A stretch of 55,640 nt of DNA from Rhodospirillales bacterium (GCA_028288725.1 JAQGIC010000111.1:1-55640), one strand, 5' to 3'. Shown: positions 7,631-17,174, counted from the stretch's first letter. Notes: a model not told the origin generated them from the sequence alone. Made by a program: numbers and translations.

Positions 7631-8782
7631 ATGGGATTCCGGGAAATGACCGAGCTTCGCGAGGCAATGAGCACTATCGACAGAAGTCCGCAGGCTTGGG
7701 CGCGTGAGTTCACATCCGACGACGTGTGGCGGCACGAGCAGGACCGTATGGGCCACAGGGCCTGGACCCTCCTCGGCCTCACCCGTGACGTTTCCGGCGA
7801 TGGCGACTGGATCACGGCAACGCTCGCCGGAAAATCCGTGTTCGTCCAGCGGGCCGGAAGCCGGCTCGGCGGCTTTGAGAATGTCTGCGCCCATCGGTTC
7901 TATCCCCTGCGAATCGGCAAGCGCGGCAACGGCCCGATCCGATGCGGCTTTCACGGCTGGCTATACAATGCGGACGGTACTGCCGTCGGCATTCCGATCT
8001 GCGAGGAAATGTTCGGCCGTTCGCGCCGCGAAATCGACCGTCGGCTCGACAAGATCGATGTCGAAACCTGCGGCGGCCTGATCTTCGGCAGGCTGTCGGG
8101 CCCTGGCACCGATCGATCGGATCTGTCGGCCTATCTGGGCGACATGGCCCCGGCCTTGGCCGCGCTGACGGACGGCACCGCTGAGTGCCTGGCGGAGATC
8201 GATCAGACGACGGCAGCCAACTGGAAGCTCTGTTATCAGATCACGCTCGACGATTATCATCTGCCGACCGTCCATCCCGACAGCTTCGGCAACGCCGGCT
8301 ATTTGAAACCCAATACCTACCGGTATTTCGCCAGCGGCCGCCACAGTGCGATGTTCACCGGCCTGTTCGTTCCCAAGGCCGAATTCGCGCGCTGGATTGA
8401 TGCCTGCCGGAATGGCGTGCTCGACGACAAATTCTATCGGATCGTTCAGATCTTCCCCAACCTCGTCGTAGCGCTGTTCCCTTACGAGGGCAACTGGTTC
8501 GTCTGCGTCTCGCGCTATCTGGCACGATCGGCGACGGAAACGCAGGTCCGCAGCTGGATCCTGGCCGCCCCCATCGCAGATACCGTCGCGGGCAAGCCTC
8601 AGGTGCGGGTGGGCGCACTCGACTATATCGGCCGCATCCTGCGCGAGGACAGTGCCGTGGCGGAACATCTGCAATCCATCGCTGTCCAGATATCGAAGCC
8701 GCCGCTGCTGAGCCGCCAGGAACAGCGCGTCGCATGGTTCGACCAGGCTTATGCGGCGTTCATGGCCGACCCCGGCGAATAA
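7631..8782 (+). CDS. Rieske 2Fe-2S aromatic-ring-hydroxylating-type oxygenase
   Basis: The 383-residue protein has an N-terminal Rieske domain with the cluster ligands Cys86, His88, Cys105 and His108 (CAHRFYPL and CGFHGW). The C-terminal catalytic domain has the mononuclear-iron motif D-x2-H-x4-H at Asp207, His210 and His215 (LDDYHLPTVH). Such enzymes hydroxylate, demethylate or desaturate small substrates using a reductase partner, and no reductase is encoded nearby. Its place beside an ACP and KAS III genes suggests that it oxidises the acyl group or the sugar. ATGs at 7646 and 7667 are alternative starts. Confidence 0.88.
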   Translation: MGFREMTELREAMSTIDRSPQAWAREFTSDDVWRHEQDRMGHRAWTLLGLTRDVSGDGDWITATLAGKSVFVQRAGSRLGGFENVCAHRFYPLRIGKRGNGPIRCGFHGWLYNADGTAVGIPICEEMFGRSRREIDRRLDKIDVETCGGLIFGRLSGPGTDRSDLSAYLGDMAPALAALTDGTAECLAEIDQTTAANWKLCYQITLDDYHLPTVHPDSFGNAGYLKPNTYRYFASGRHSAMFTGLFVPKAEFARWIDACRNGVLDDKFYRIVQIFPNLVVALFPYEGNWFVCVSRYLARSATETQVRSWILAAPIADTVAGKPQVRVGALDYIGRILREDSAVAEHLQSIAVQISKPPLLSRQEQRVAWFDQAYAAFMADPGE

Positions 8783-8853
8783 TCCCGAGCGCCGAAGACG
8801 ATTGCCCCTTATAACCCTCGGCATCCCTTGCCTGACGAAACGAGCTCAAAGCC

Positions 8854-9087
8854 ATGAAAAAGCAGGAATTTATTCGCGAACTGGCCCTGGCCCTGGAACG
8901 TCCCGACGAAGGTCTGCAGGAAGATGTGCTGCTGGCGGATATTCCGGAATGGGACAGCCTGGCCGTGATCAGTTTCATCGCTTTGGTCGATGAGCATTTC
9001 GGCGCCGCCGTCGAAGGCGAGAAGCTGGCCGCCGCCACGACCGTCGCCGACCTGATCGTGATCGTTCAGCCGCACCTGGAGGATTAG
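8854..9087 (+). CDS. Acyl carrier protein, specialised
   Basis: This 77-residue acidic helical protein has the phosphopantetheine attachment site PEWDSLAVIS, with Ser35 as the modified serine. The flanking hydrophobic pattern is that of ACPs. It is not the housekeeping AcpP, whose site reads DSLD and whose neighbours are fabD, fabG and fabF. It lies between an oxygenase and an SDR reductase, 10 bases before the latter, and is probably the carrier on which the cluster's acyl group is built. Confidence 0.88.
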   Translation: MKKQEFIRELALALERPDEGLQEDVLLADIPEWDSLAVISFIALVDEHFGAAVEGEKLAAATTVADLIVIVQPHLED

Positions 9088-9097
9088 GGCGATCGTC

Positions 9098-9877
9098 ATG
9101 GACGAAAAGACGACCGGCCTGATCAATCCGCTTTCGCTCGCCCGAAGACGCATCCTCGTCACCGGCGCCTCGTCCGGCATCGGGCGCGCGACCGCGGAAT
9201 TGCTGGCCCGGCTCGGCGCCTCGGTCATCGTCGCCGGACGGGACGAGGAACGTCTCGCCCGGACCAGAAGCTCGCTGGTCGGCGATGGTCACAGTCAGAT
9301 CGCCTTCGATCTGTCGGCGATCGACGAGATTCCGGGCATCGTGGCACGGCTGGCCAAGGAAGGCGGCGCTTTGTCCGGCATCGCCCATTGCGCCGGCGTC
9401 CAGGCCGGCCGGCCAATGCGGATCGTCGACCAGAATTTCATGGACGACCTGTTCCGCGTCAATGTGCAGAGCGGCCTGGCACTCGCCCGCGGCTTTCGGC
9501 AGCGCGGCGTCCCTGCCTCCGGTGCGGCCATGGTGCTGGTCTCCTCGGTTTCCGCCTTCGTCGGACAAGCCAGCAACGTGGTCTATTGCGCGACCAAGGG
9601 GGCGGTCGTCTCGGCGACGAAGGCGCTGGCGGTCGAGTTCATGCGCGACAAGATCCGGGTCAATTGCGTATGCCCGGCTCTGGTGGAAACCGAGATGGCC
9701 GATCGGTTCCGGACCACCATGTCGGACGAGCAATGGCAGGGCTATGTTGCGCAATATCCCATGGGCATCGGCCAGCCGGCCGATATCGCCAATTCCGTGG
9801 CGTTTCTTCTGTCGGACGCGGCGCGCTGGATCAACGGGACGACGCTGGTGCTCGACGGCGGCCTGTTAGCGGGCTGA
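9098..9877 (+). CDS. SDR-family 3-oxoacyl-ACP reductase-like protein
   Basis: This 259-residue classical short-chain dehydrogenase has the cofactor loop TGASSGIG (about 22-29). The catalytic residues are Ser150, Tyr163 and Lys167 (LVSSVS and YCATKGA). The C-terminus ends NGTTLVLDGG as in FabG. The usual NAG motif reads HCAG. Next to the ACP and KAS III genes, it most simply reduces the 3-oxoacyl-ACP to a 3-hydroxyacyl-ACP. It is followed after 3 bases by the GNAT gene, so the two are co-translated. Confidence 0.85.
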   Translation: MDEKTTGLINPLSLARRRILVTGASSGIGRATAELLARLGASVIVAGRDEERLARTRSSLVGDGHSQIAFDLSAIDEIPGIVARLAKEGGALSGIAHCAGVQAGRPMRIVDQNFMDDLFRVNVQSGLALARGFRQRGVPASGAAMVLVSSVSAFVGQASNVVYCATKGAVVSATKALAVEFMRDKIRVNCVCPALVETEMADRFRTTMSDEQWQGYVAQYPMGIGQPADIANSVAFLLSDAARWINGTTLVLDGGLLAG

Positions 9878-9880
9878 CCC

Positions 9881-10429
9881 ATGCGCTTCACCTTTCGGCC
9901 GCCCACGATTGACGACGCCCAACTGATCCTGGACTGGCGCACGAAGCCCGAGATCACGCGGTTCATGTTCACCGACATCGACTATGACCTCGACCGGCAG
10001 CGCCGCTGGCTGCAGGCCTGCGAGAACCGGCAGGATTTCGTGCATTTCATCATGTCGGTGGATGGGCGGCCGCTCGGCTATCTGTCCTATGCGCAGATCG
10101 ACCGAACGAACCTGCATTGCACGCCCGGCATCTATCAAAACCTGTTGCCATCGGAACGACACATCGCCGGCTACACCAACGATTTCGTGCTGGATTACGC
10201 CTTCTATCGCCTGGGCATGAACAAGGTCGTCTATTACATCATGGACGGAAACGGCAACTTCATCAAATCCTTCGCCAAGATGAAGGTGCGCCACGTCGGC
10301 GTGCTGCGCGACCATGTCTTCAAATACGGCCGGTTCCACGACGTCTATGTGTTCGAGCGATCGCGCGCCGAGTGGGAGAGCGTGCGGCATCTCTATAGCC
10401 GCGAGACCACGCTCGCCGCCTTCGACTAG
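9881..10429 (+). CDS. GNAT-family N-acyltransferase, PseH-like
   Basis: This 182-residue GNAT-fold protein opens with the pattern of nucleotide-sugar acyltransferases such as PseH (LDWRTKPEITRFMF). It ends in the usual GNAT core with the helix FIKSFAKMKVRHVGV. PseH acetylates UDP-4-amino-4,6-dideoxy-AltNAc using acetyl-CoA. The placement behind ACP and SDR genes leaves open that this one takes an acyl group from ACP instead. It could supply the missing PseH step or attach a 3-hydroxyacyl group to another amino sugar. Confidence 0.7.
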   Translation: MRFTFRPPTIDDAQLILDWRTKPEITRFMFTDIDYDLDRQRRWLQACENRQDFVHFIMSVDGRPLGYLSYAQIDRTNLHCTPGIYQNLLPSERHIAGYTNDFVLDYAFYRLGMNKVVYYIMDGNGNFIKSFAKMKVRHVGVLRDHVFKYGRFHDVYVFERSRAEWESVRHLYSRETTLAAFD

Positions 10430-10530
10430 GCCGGACCTCCCAGCATGTTAAGAGGCGTTTAAGCCGAAGCCCTTAGAATAATCCTGACCGAAGTCCGCGT
10501 AGTGCATATCGAAAGACAAAGGCCCTCGCC

Positions 10531-11610
10531 ATGAAGGCAACCATCAAAGGCGTCAGAATTGCCGGCATCCAGGCTGGCGTTCCGACGCCGCGGCACTCCT
10601 TCGTCGAGACCCCTGACCCTTTTACCGCCGAGGAAGCGCAGAAGCTCTACGGCTCGATCGGGGTCTACGAACGCCGCATCGCGCCGCCCCGGTTGCTGGC
10701 CTCCGACCTGTGCGTGGCCGCCGCCGAGCGCCTGCTGGAAGGCCTGGGCTGGGCGCGCGACAGCATCGATGGCGTCATCCTGGTCACCCAAGGGCCCGAC
10801 CAGCTGCTGCCCGCGACCGCCTGCCTGATCCAGAAGCGCCTGGGCCTGCCGACGACCTGTGCCGCGTTCGACGTGAACCTCGGCTGCTCCGGCTATGTCT
10901 ATGGCGTCTGGCTCGCCAGCCAGCTGCTGTCCGGCTCCGAAAGCCAGCGGGTGCTGGTGCTGGCCGGCGACATCAGCTCGCGCCTGCTGCATCCGGAAGA
11001 CCGCTCGGTCCGCCCGCTGTTCGGCGATGCCGGCACGGCAACCGCATTGGAGAAGGACCCGGACGCACCGCCGATGCATATCGTGGTCGGCACGGACGGT
11101 GGCGGCGCCCGCCATATCTCGATCAAGGCCGGCGGTCTGCGCCATAATCTGGTGCCGGCGCTGACCCGCGACGCGGTGGAGAACGAGACCCTCTACAAGG
11201 AGGCCCACCTGCACCTGAACGGCGCCGAGGTGTTCTCTTTCACCCTGAAGCGCGTGCCGCCGCTGTTGGCCGACATCCTGGCCTATTCGGGCAAGACGCT
11301 CGACGATTTCGACACGGTCGTGATGCACCAGGCCAACCAGTTCATCCTGGAGCATCTGCGCAAGAAGACCGGGGTGCCCGCCGACAAGTACCTGGTCGAC
11401 ATGCATGATTTCGGCAATACCAGCTCGGCCTCGATCCCGCTGGCCATCTGCCACAAGCTGGCGGGCGCCGTGGCGGAGCAGCACCAGCAATTGCTGATGG
11501 TCGGTTTCGGCGTCGGCTGGTCCTGGGGCGCGCTCAGCGCCGAGGTCGGCCCGATCGTTCGACCCGGCATCGTTGAAGTACCGGACGATTTCCCCGTTCT
11601 CGGGCTGTAA
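10531..11610 (+). CDS. Second KAS III-like 3-oxoacyl-ACP synthase
   Basis: This 359-residue FabH-family condensing enzyme has an intact triad: Cys in NLGCSGYVYG (about 119), His in VMHQANQFI (about 267) and Asn in DFGNTSSASIP (about 297). Compared with the minus-strand copy at 6481 it has a longer, divergent middle region and a C-terminal extension of about 20 residues. The two are paralogues rather than a recent duplication. It probably acts with the ACP and SDR upstream. A 101-base gap precedes it and may hold its own promoter. Confidence 0.85.
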   Translation: MKATIKGVRIAGIQAGVPTPRHSFVETPDPFTAEEAQKLYGSIGVYERRIAPPRLLASDLCVAAAERLLEGLGWARDSIDGVILVTQGPDQLLPATACLIQKRLGLPTTCAAFDVNLGCSGYVYGVWLASQLLSGSESQRVLVLAGDISSRLLHPEDRSVRPLFGDAGTATALEKDPDAPPMHIVVGTDGGGARHISIKAGGLRHNLVPALTRDAVENETLYKEAHLHLNGAEVFSFTLKRVPPLLADILAYSGKTLDDFDTVVMHQANQFILEHLRKKTGVPADKYLVDMHDFGNTSSASIPLAICHKLAGAVAEQHQQLLMVGFGVGWSWGALSAEVGPIVRPGIVEVPDDFPVLGL

Positions 11611-11645
11611 CGACCCTCTGCAATCGCGGCATACGGAGTACGGCA

Positions 11646-12581
11646 ATGTGGGAGGCGCGCAAGAAGACCGCCTGGCAGAACTTCCGGCATGAGATTTCCG
11701 GCGTGATCCGGCAAGCACGCGCCGACCGACGCTATCTTGCGCGGGATTTTTCCCGGTTGGTTCTTGGCGACTACCGGTCGCGCGACGCCTTTACCTCCGT
11801 CGTGGCGCGCTTTCGCCCGAAGACGCCCGGATTCGAGGCGTCCGACACGGCACAAACGTTGCGCGACGAGTTGCTCGGCCCCGGATATACGCGTCCGCTG
11901 CCCCTGCTGACGTCGGGTCAGGTTGCGGAAATCCGGGAGTATTTTACAGACAAACCCTATGTCGATCCCTACCGCCCTCATCTCGGCACGTTTCGTTTCC
12001 CCAACGCCCCCTCACCCGAGAGCAATCAGGCCTATTACGACCTGAATGAGGTCTTGCGGGCCCCGCACGTGCTGAAGTTGTTCAATAATCCGTTGGTCCT
12101 GGAAACGGTGGAGCTTCTGCTCGGCTGCAAACCGACACTCGACAACATCACGTGCTGGTGGGCGTTTACCGGCCGATCGCAGGCGAAGGGCTTCCAGCGC
12201 TTTCACCGCGACTTCGACACACCTCGCTTCATAAAGCTTTTCATATACTTGACCGACGTCGATAACTTGTCCGGCGCCCATGTTTTCGTTCGGGGCTCAC
12301 AACGATCGGAAAAAGTTAACGTGACCCGGTACATCGACGAGGACGAGATCGACGCGGCGTTCGGGCGCAATGCGCAAACTACCATGTGCGGCCCCACGGG
12401 GACCTGCTTTCTCGAAGATACCTACGGCATTCACCGTGCCGGCCTGCCGATCGAGCGACCTCGGCTGATCCTATCCGCCCAATATAATATCTGGCCGTCG
12501 CCTTTTTCGCCGATGAAGCCGCCATTGGCCGTGTCCGACCGATCGTTGGACCCCTGGATCAACCGCGCCTATTTCGCATGA
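11646..12581 (+). CDS. PhyH-type Fe(II)/2-oxoglutarate dioxygenase
   Basis: This 311-residue protein resembles the phytanoyl-CoA dioxygenase family. The facial triad is visible as His187 and Asp189 in FHRDFD, and His263 in GIHRAG. An arginine suited to 2-oxoglutarate (RPRLIL) follows. The N-terminal 80 residues are basic and not recognised. Such enzymes hydroxylate unactivated carbons. Here the substrate may be the acyl chain or the sugar. Its stop codon overlaps the start of the HAD gene (ATGA). Confidence 0.78.
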   Translation: MWEARKKTAWQNFRHEISGVIRQARADRRYLARDFSRLVLGDYRSRDAFTSVVARFRPKTPGFEASDTAQTLRDELLGPGYTRPLPLLTSGQVAEIREYFTDKPYVDPYRPHLGTFRFPNAPSPESNQAYYDLNEVLRAPHVLKLFNNPLVLETVELLLGCKPTLDNITCWWAFTGRSQAKGFQRFHRDFDTPRFIKLFIYLTDVDNLSGAHVFVRGSQRSEKVNVTRYIDEDEIDAAFGRNAQTTMCGPTGTCFLEDTYGIHRAGLPIERPRLILSAQYNIWPSPFSPMKPPLAVSDRSLDPWINRAYFA

Positions 12582-15013
12582 CAATTCGCCGCGACGACGC
12601 CTTGTTCGAGATGACGATGCCGGCGGTGGGCGAGGCGCCGGTCTCGATCGATTGGCGACGGGACCGGGCGCTCTCGCCGGCACAGATCGACCGAACCAAG
12701 GCCGTCACGCTCGACGTGTTCGATACGCTGATCTTCAGGCGCTGCGGCGATCACAAGGCTCTGCACGCACGGGTCGCCGCCGAAGCCGTGCGACAGGGGG
12801 TCTTCGCTGATGCCGCCGATGCCAGTTGGTATCCGGACATCCGGATGAGCGGCGAAGCGGCGGCGAAGCGATCGCTGCGCGCCGGGGCCGGCGACATGAC
12901 GATCGAGGCGATCTACCAGGCCCTGCCCGCGTCGCTCGGCGACCTCGACCGGTTGCTCGCGATCGAATGGGCGATGGAGCGGTCGCAGGTCGTCGCCAAT
13001 CCGTTTCTGCACGATCTGCTGCAAGAACTTGCCGGACGGAACACTCCGGTCCTGCTGATTTCCGACATGTATTGGGGTGAAGCCCGTCTGCAGCAACTGT
13101 TGAACCATGCCGGAATCGGGCGCGAGCTCTACCAGGAGATTCTGGTTTCCTGCGACCGGGAAGGCAGCAAATCCGACGGCCGGCTGTTCGACATCGCCCT
13201 GCGGCTGCTGCAATTGCCGGACGCCGCCGAGGTCGTTCACATCGGCGACAACGCACACGCGGACGTCGCGATCCCGAATAGCCGCGGCTTTCGGACGGTC
13301 CATTATATTGCCGGCCTCCGTCATCGGCAGTGGCAGGAACGCGAAACGATTCTCCAGGTCGCGTCGCCCGGCCAGCGCTCGGCCGTCCGGCGCGTGGCCG
13401 CGCAGATGCGCCCGGCAGTCCCGATCGACGATGGCTTCTGGTTCGAAACCGGTGCGACTCTGCTAGGCCCCGTCGTCGATGGTCTTGCGCGCTGGATCCT
13501 GGCCGATTGCGAGAAGAAGGGGATTCGACGTATCGCGCCGATCATGCGCGAGGGCGCCATATTCGGGCGCGTTCTAGCCCGATACGCGGCGGCGGCTGAC
13601 CTCGATGTCGACATCGAACCGATCTATCTTTCTCGCCAGGCGCTGTACCTGCCGACGCTGGAACGGTTCGACGCGGCGCATCTGCGCAGCTTCGCCGGGT
13701 CGAGCGTGTACCGCACATTGGATCATCTTCTGGCCAGATATCTGGTCGAGGATATTCCGGACCGGCTGCGGCCGTTCCTGGGGCATACCGTCGTCGATCT
13801 GTTCGGAACGCCGATGGGAACCGAGGGCAGCGTATTCGATGCCATCGCAGCGCTGCTGCTGGCCCCGGAATCGGTTCGGCGCATCGAGGCTGCTGCGCGG
13901 GAGCAACGCCGCCTGCTGCTTGAATATCTGCAGAACAGATGGGCCGGTTGCGACCGGGTCGCGACGGTCGACTTCGGTGCGAACGGCACCATGAACCTGG
14001 CATTGCACGATCTGCCCGGCGTCGGCGACCATTGGCAGCTGGAGCATTACCTGCTCTATGGGACCAGCACACTTGCCGCCAAACGCGCGCAGGGGATGAG
14101 CGCACGCGTCTTTACGCCGATCGACGAGGCCGGCCTGCGGTTGGCGACGGGCATCAATCGCAGCCCGCTCTTTCTCGAACTGCTGCTGAACGGCGTGGAG
14201 GCAACGACGCTTCGATATCGTCGCGACGCGGCTGGCAAGGCGGTCCCGGTGACGGAGGTCCCGATCACCGACCCGACGCAGCAGGATCGCATGCGGGCGG
14301 CCCACCGCGGCATCGACGCCTATGTAGACCTAGCCATGGCTCTTGCACCCTTCGACGCCTCGGATCGACCGGACCCCGACGCGGCGCGCCATGCCCTGGG
14401 CCTGCTGCACCGGATGGTGCATCTTCCGACGAAAGAGGACGCCGCGCGGCTCGGGAGCTTGCTGTACGACTACAATGACGAAGGCATGACCCGGCCAATC
14501 GTCGATGATATCGGCCGCGAGACCGTCGCCGGCCTGCGCGGCATCGGGCAGCCTTACCTGGTCAAAATGGCCAGCCTGGCGCGACGGGCGCTGGTCCAAT
14601 GGCCCGAAGGCATCCTGACCCAACAGGATTCCGAAACGGTCCTTGGGTTGCATCTCGGGGCAAATTTCGACTTCGGCCACGGGTTGATCTGTCGCCTGCT
14701 GATAGCGCAGCTGACCGCCGTCGGCGAAAAATCCGTGATACTGTGCGCCGCGGGAGGTGACGGCGGCATGGGGCCGACTTTCATCGCGATGGCGGCCGAA
14801 GCCGGCATAGCGATCGACGGATATATGGATTACTTCCCGGATCGGATGCAGGGCGATTTCCACAGCATCCAGATCGTGGCCCCCAGTACGATCGCGGATC
14901 AACCGACGACCGCCTATGCCATCGTCAGCGCCGGCTATGGCGCCGCATTGGAAGCCGGCTTGCGTTCGCATCTGTCGGGAAGGACAGACGTGCGCTATTA
15001 CCGCTCGGTCTAG
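12578..15013 (+). CDS. Large HAD-superfamily protein (COG5610-like)
   Basis: This protein has 811 residues, far longer than a simple HAD phosphatase. The N-terminal 250 residues hold the HAD core. Motif I is TLDVFDTLIF with nucleophile Asp46 and Phe in place of the second Asp, motif II is LLISDMYWG, a motif III lysine lies in EGSKSDGRLF, and motif IV is VHIGDNAHADV. Residues of about 285-640 match the extended region of predicted HAD hydrolases found in polysaccharide loci (REGAIFGRVLARY, VATVDFGANGTM). The last 150 or so residues are not recognised. Catalytic activity is uncertain. It is translationally coupled to the dioxygenase and may act on a phosphorylated sugar intermediate. Confidence 0.7.
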   Translation: MTIRRDDALFEMTMPAVGEAPVSIDWRRDRALSPAQIDRTKAVTLDVFDTLIFRRCGDHKALHARVAAEAVRQGVFADAADASWYPDIRMSGEAAAKRSLRAGAGDMTIEAIYQALPASLGDLDRLLAIEWAMERSQVVANPFLHDLLQELAGRNTPVLLISDMYWGEARLQQLLNHAGIGRELYQEILVSCDREGSKSDGRLFDIALRLLQLPDAAEVVHIGDNAHADVAIPNSRGFRTVHYIAGLRHRQWQERETILQVASPGQRSAVRRVAAQMRPAVPIDDGFWFETGATLLGPVVDGLARWILADCEKKGIRRIAPIMREGAIFGRVLARYAAAADLDVDIEPIYLSRQALYLPTLERFDAAHLRSFAGSSVYRTLDHLLARYLVEDIPDRLRPFLGHTVVDLFGTPMGTEGSVFDAIAALLLAPESVRRIEAAAREQRRLLLEYLQNRWAGCDRVATVDFGANGTMNLALHDLPGVGDHWQLEHYLLYGTSTLAAKRAQGMSARVFTPIDEAGLRLATGINRSPLFLELLLNGVEATTLRYRRDAAGKAVPVTEVPITDPTQQDRMRAAHRGIDAYVDLAMALAPFDASDRPDPDAARHALGLLHRMVHLPTKEDAARLGSLLYDYNDEGMTRPIVDDIGRETVAGLRGIGQPYLVKMASLARRALVQWPEGILTQQDSETVLGLHLGANFDFGHGLICRLLIAQLTAVGEKSVILCAAGGDGGMGPTFIAMAAEAGIAIDGYMDYFPDRMQGDFHSIQIVAPSTIADQPTTAYAIVSAGYGAALEAGLRSHLSGRTDVRYYRSV

Positions 15014-15145
15014 GGTTGCCGCAAAGATCTGCGTCTATCGCGGAACCAACCTCGTTTGACGAATGATTAATCAATACCTCCGCACTATTCGGGCGATTCT
15101 GATACCGAGAGGATCCACCTTGAAAACGTGTGTGGGATTAGGACG

Positions 15146-16138
15146 ATGAAGCTTTTGATCACCGGCGGCGCAGGATATTGCGGCAGCGTTCTGACGCCGC
15201 AATTGCTCGATCTGGGCTATGAGGTGACGATCTACGACATCCTGTTCTACGGGACGCATCTACCGACGCATCCGCGCCTCAAAATCGTCCAGGGCGACGT
15301 CCGCGACACGGCGCGCTTCTCCGAAGCCGTTCAGGGCTGCGATGCGGTGCTGCATCTCGCCTGCATTTCCAACGATGCATCGTTCGAACTGGATGAACGC
15401 CTGTCGACCACCGTTAATCTCGACGCGTTCGAGCCGATAGTGCTTGCGGCGAAGGCTGCCGGCGTCCGCCGTTTCGTTTATGCCTCGTCCTCGTCGGTCT
15501 ACGGCGTCTCCGAGAGCCCGGACGTGACCGAGGACCACCCGCTGGTCCCCCTCACCCTCTACAACAAATTCAAAGGCATGTGCGAACCGCTGCTGAAGCG
15601 GCACACCAGCGCCGATTTTACCGGCGTGATCTTCCGTCCGGCGACGGTTTGCGGCTACTCGCCCCGCCTGCGCCTCGACCTGTCGGTGAATATCCTCACC
15701 AACCATGCGATCCAGAACAACCGGATCACCGTGTTCGGCGGGAGCCAGATGCGGCCCAATCTGCATATCCAGGACTATGCCGACCTCTGCAAACTGTTGC
15801 TGACCGCCCCGGCCGAGCTGGTCCAGAACGAGACGTTCAACTGCGGCTACCAGAATATGTCAATTATGGACATCGCCCAGATCGTGAAGTCGGTCGTGTC
15901 GGAGGAATTTCCGGGTCGCCCGGAGATAGACGTGGTCGTCACGCCGAGCGACGACATTCGCTCCTACCACATCAATTCGGACAAGATTAAGCGGGTGCTG
16001 GATTTCGCGCCGCGATACTCGATCGAGCGCGCGGTCCGCGATCTGTGCACCGCTTTCAAGGCCGACAAAGTGCCGGGCGCCATGACCGACGACATCTACT
16101 ACAACGTCCGGCGCATGAAGGCACAGAGCTTGCTATGA
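15146..16138 (+). CDS. NAD-dependent sugar epimerase/dehydratase 1
   Basis: This 330-residue extended SDR starts with the cofactor loop TGGAGYCGS. It has the catalytic tyrosine and lysine in LYNKFKGMCE and a serine stretch YASSSSVYG. The NAD pattern and the HLACISNDAS segment resemble nucleotide-sugar epimerases of surface-polysaccharide loci. The ATG at 15146 was chosen because the Rossmann strand MKLLITGG starts there. The stop overlaps the next gene (ATGA). It opens a long plus-strand coupled run, and its 132-base upstream gap is the likely promoter region. The substrate is unknown. Confidence 0.82.
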   Translation: MKLLITGGAGYCGSVLTPQLLDLGYEVTIYDILFYGTHLPTHPRLKIVQGDVRDTARFSEAVQGCDAVLHLACISNDASFELDERLSTTVNLDAFEPIVLAAKAAGVRRFVYASSSSVYGVSESPDVTEDHPLVPLTLYNKFKGMCEPLLKRHTSADFTGVIFRPATVCGYSPRLRLDLSVNILTNHAIQNNRITVFGGSQMRPNLHIQDYADLCKLLLTAPAELVQNETFNCGYQNMSIMDIAQIVKSVVSEEFPGRPEIDVVVTPSDDIRSYHINSDKIKRVLDFAPRYSIERAVRDLCTAFKADKVPGAMTDDIYYNVRRMKAQSLL

Positions 16139-17133
16139 CCCGGCCCCTGGTCGTCATCACCGGCGGCGCCGGTTTTATCGGGTCGCACATGGTCGATCTA
16201 TGCGTCGCCGAAGGGTACCGCGTTCATGTGATCGACAGTCTCGTCGGTGGACGGCTAGCCAATCTGGCGGACCATGACCGCAATCCGGATGTCGTGGTCG
16301 AGGAGCGGGATATTCGCGACGTGCAGCCGGACGACCGGCTTTTTCACGGTGCGCGTTATGTCATCCACTTCGCCGGCATCGGCGACATCGTGCCGTCGAT
16401 CGAGCGCCCGGCCGAATATATGTCGACCAATGTGCAGGGAACGGTGCAGGTCTTGGAAGCGGCCCGTGCGGCCCGGGTCGAGAAGTTCGTCTATGCGGCG
16501 TCCTCGTCCTGCTACGGCTTGGCTGCAACGCCGACGCGCGAAGACCACCCGATCGATCCGTGCTATCCCTACGCACTGTCGAAGCACCAGGGCGAACAGG
16601 CCGTCTTTCATTGGCACCAAGTCTATCATCTACCGGTGAACGCCATTCGGATCTTCAACGCCTATGGCACCCGGTCGCGCACATCCGGCGCCTATGGCGC
16701 GGTGTTTGGCGTGTTCCTGAAACAAAAGCTGGCCGGAAAGCCTTTCACCGTGGTTGGCGACGGCACGCAGAAGCGCGATTTTCTCTACGTCACGGATGTC
16801 GCTCGCGCTTTTCTCGCGGCGGCACGGACGGAACATGACGGCGAAATCTATAATCTGGGTGCCGGCGACCCGCAGCCGGTCAATCGGCTGGTCGAACTGT
16901 TGCAGGGCGAGGTCGTCCATATTCCCAAACGCCCGGGCGAGCCCGATTGCACCTGGGCGGACATTACCAAGGTGACGACGCAGTTGGGCTGGCGCCCATT
17001 GGTTCGCTTTGAAGACGGCGTCGCCCGGATTCTCGCGAACATCGACTATTGGCGGGACGCCCCATTGTGGGAACCCGACACGATCGGCGCTGCGACACGG
17101 ACGTGGTTCGAGACACTCGCGCCCGGAGCATAG
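16135..17133 (+). CDS. NAD-dependent sugar epimerase 2 (GalE/WbpP-like)
   Basis: This 332-residue extended SDR has TGGAGFIGSHMVD at the N-terminus. The active site reads YAASSSCYG and then YALSKHQGE with Tyr and Lys intact, and RIFNAYGTRSR follows. It is close in pattern to UDP-glucose or UDP-GlcNAc 4-epimerases. It overlaps the upstream epimerase by four bases. Having two similar SDRs in tandem suggests successive epimerisation or dehydration of one activated sugar. Confidence 0.82.
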   Translation: MTRPLVVITGGAGFIGSHMVDLCVAEGYRVHVIDSLVGGRLANLADHDRNPDVVVEERDIRDVQPDDRLFHGARYVIHFAGIGDIVPSIERPAEYMSTNVQGTVQVLEAARAARVEKFVYAASSSCYGLAATPTREDHPIDPCYPYALSKHQGEQAVFHWHQVYHLPVNAIRIFNAYGTRSRTSGAYGAVFGVFLKQKLAGKPFTVVGDGTQKRDFLYVTDVARAFLAAARTEHDGEIYNLGAGDPQPVNRLVELLQGEVVHIPKRPGEPDCTWADITKVTTQLGWRPLVRFEDGVARILANIDYWRDAPLWEPDTIGAATRTWFETLAPGA

Positions 17134-17174
17134 CGAGGCCGAAACCACCTCCAATACATCGTCAAGGAAGGCTG

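Noticed and set aside
8854..9877. Housekeeping fatty-acid synthesis operon (acpP-fabG)
   Set aside because: No fabD, fabF or plsX is present, the ACP site is not DSLD, and the neighbours are oxygenases and a sugar-type GNAT.
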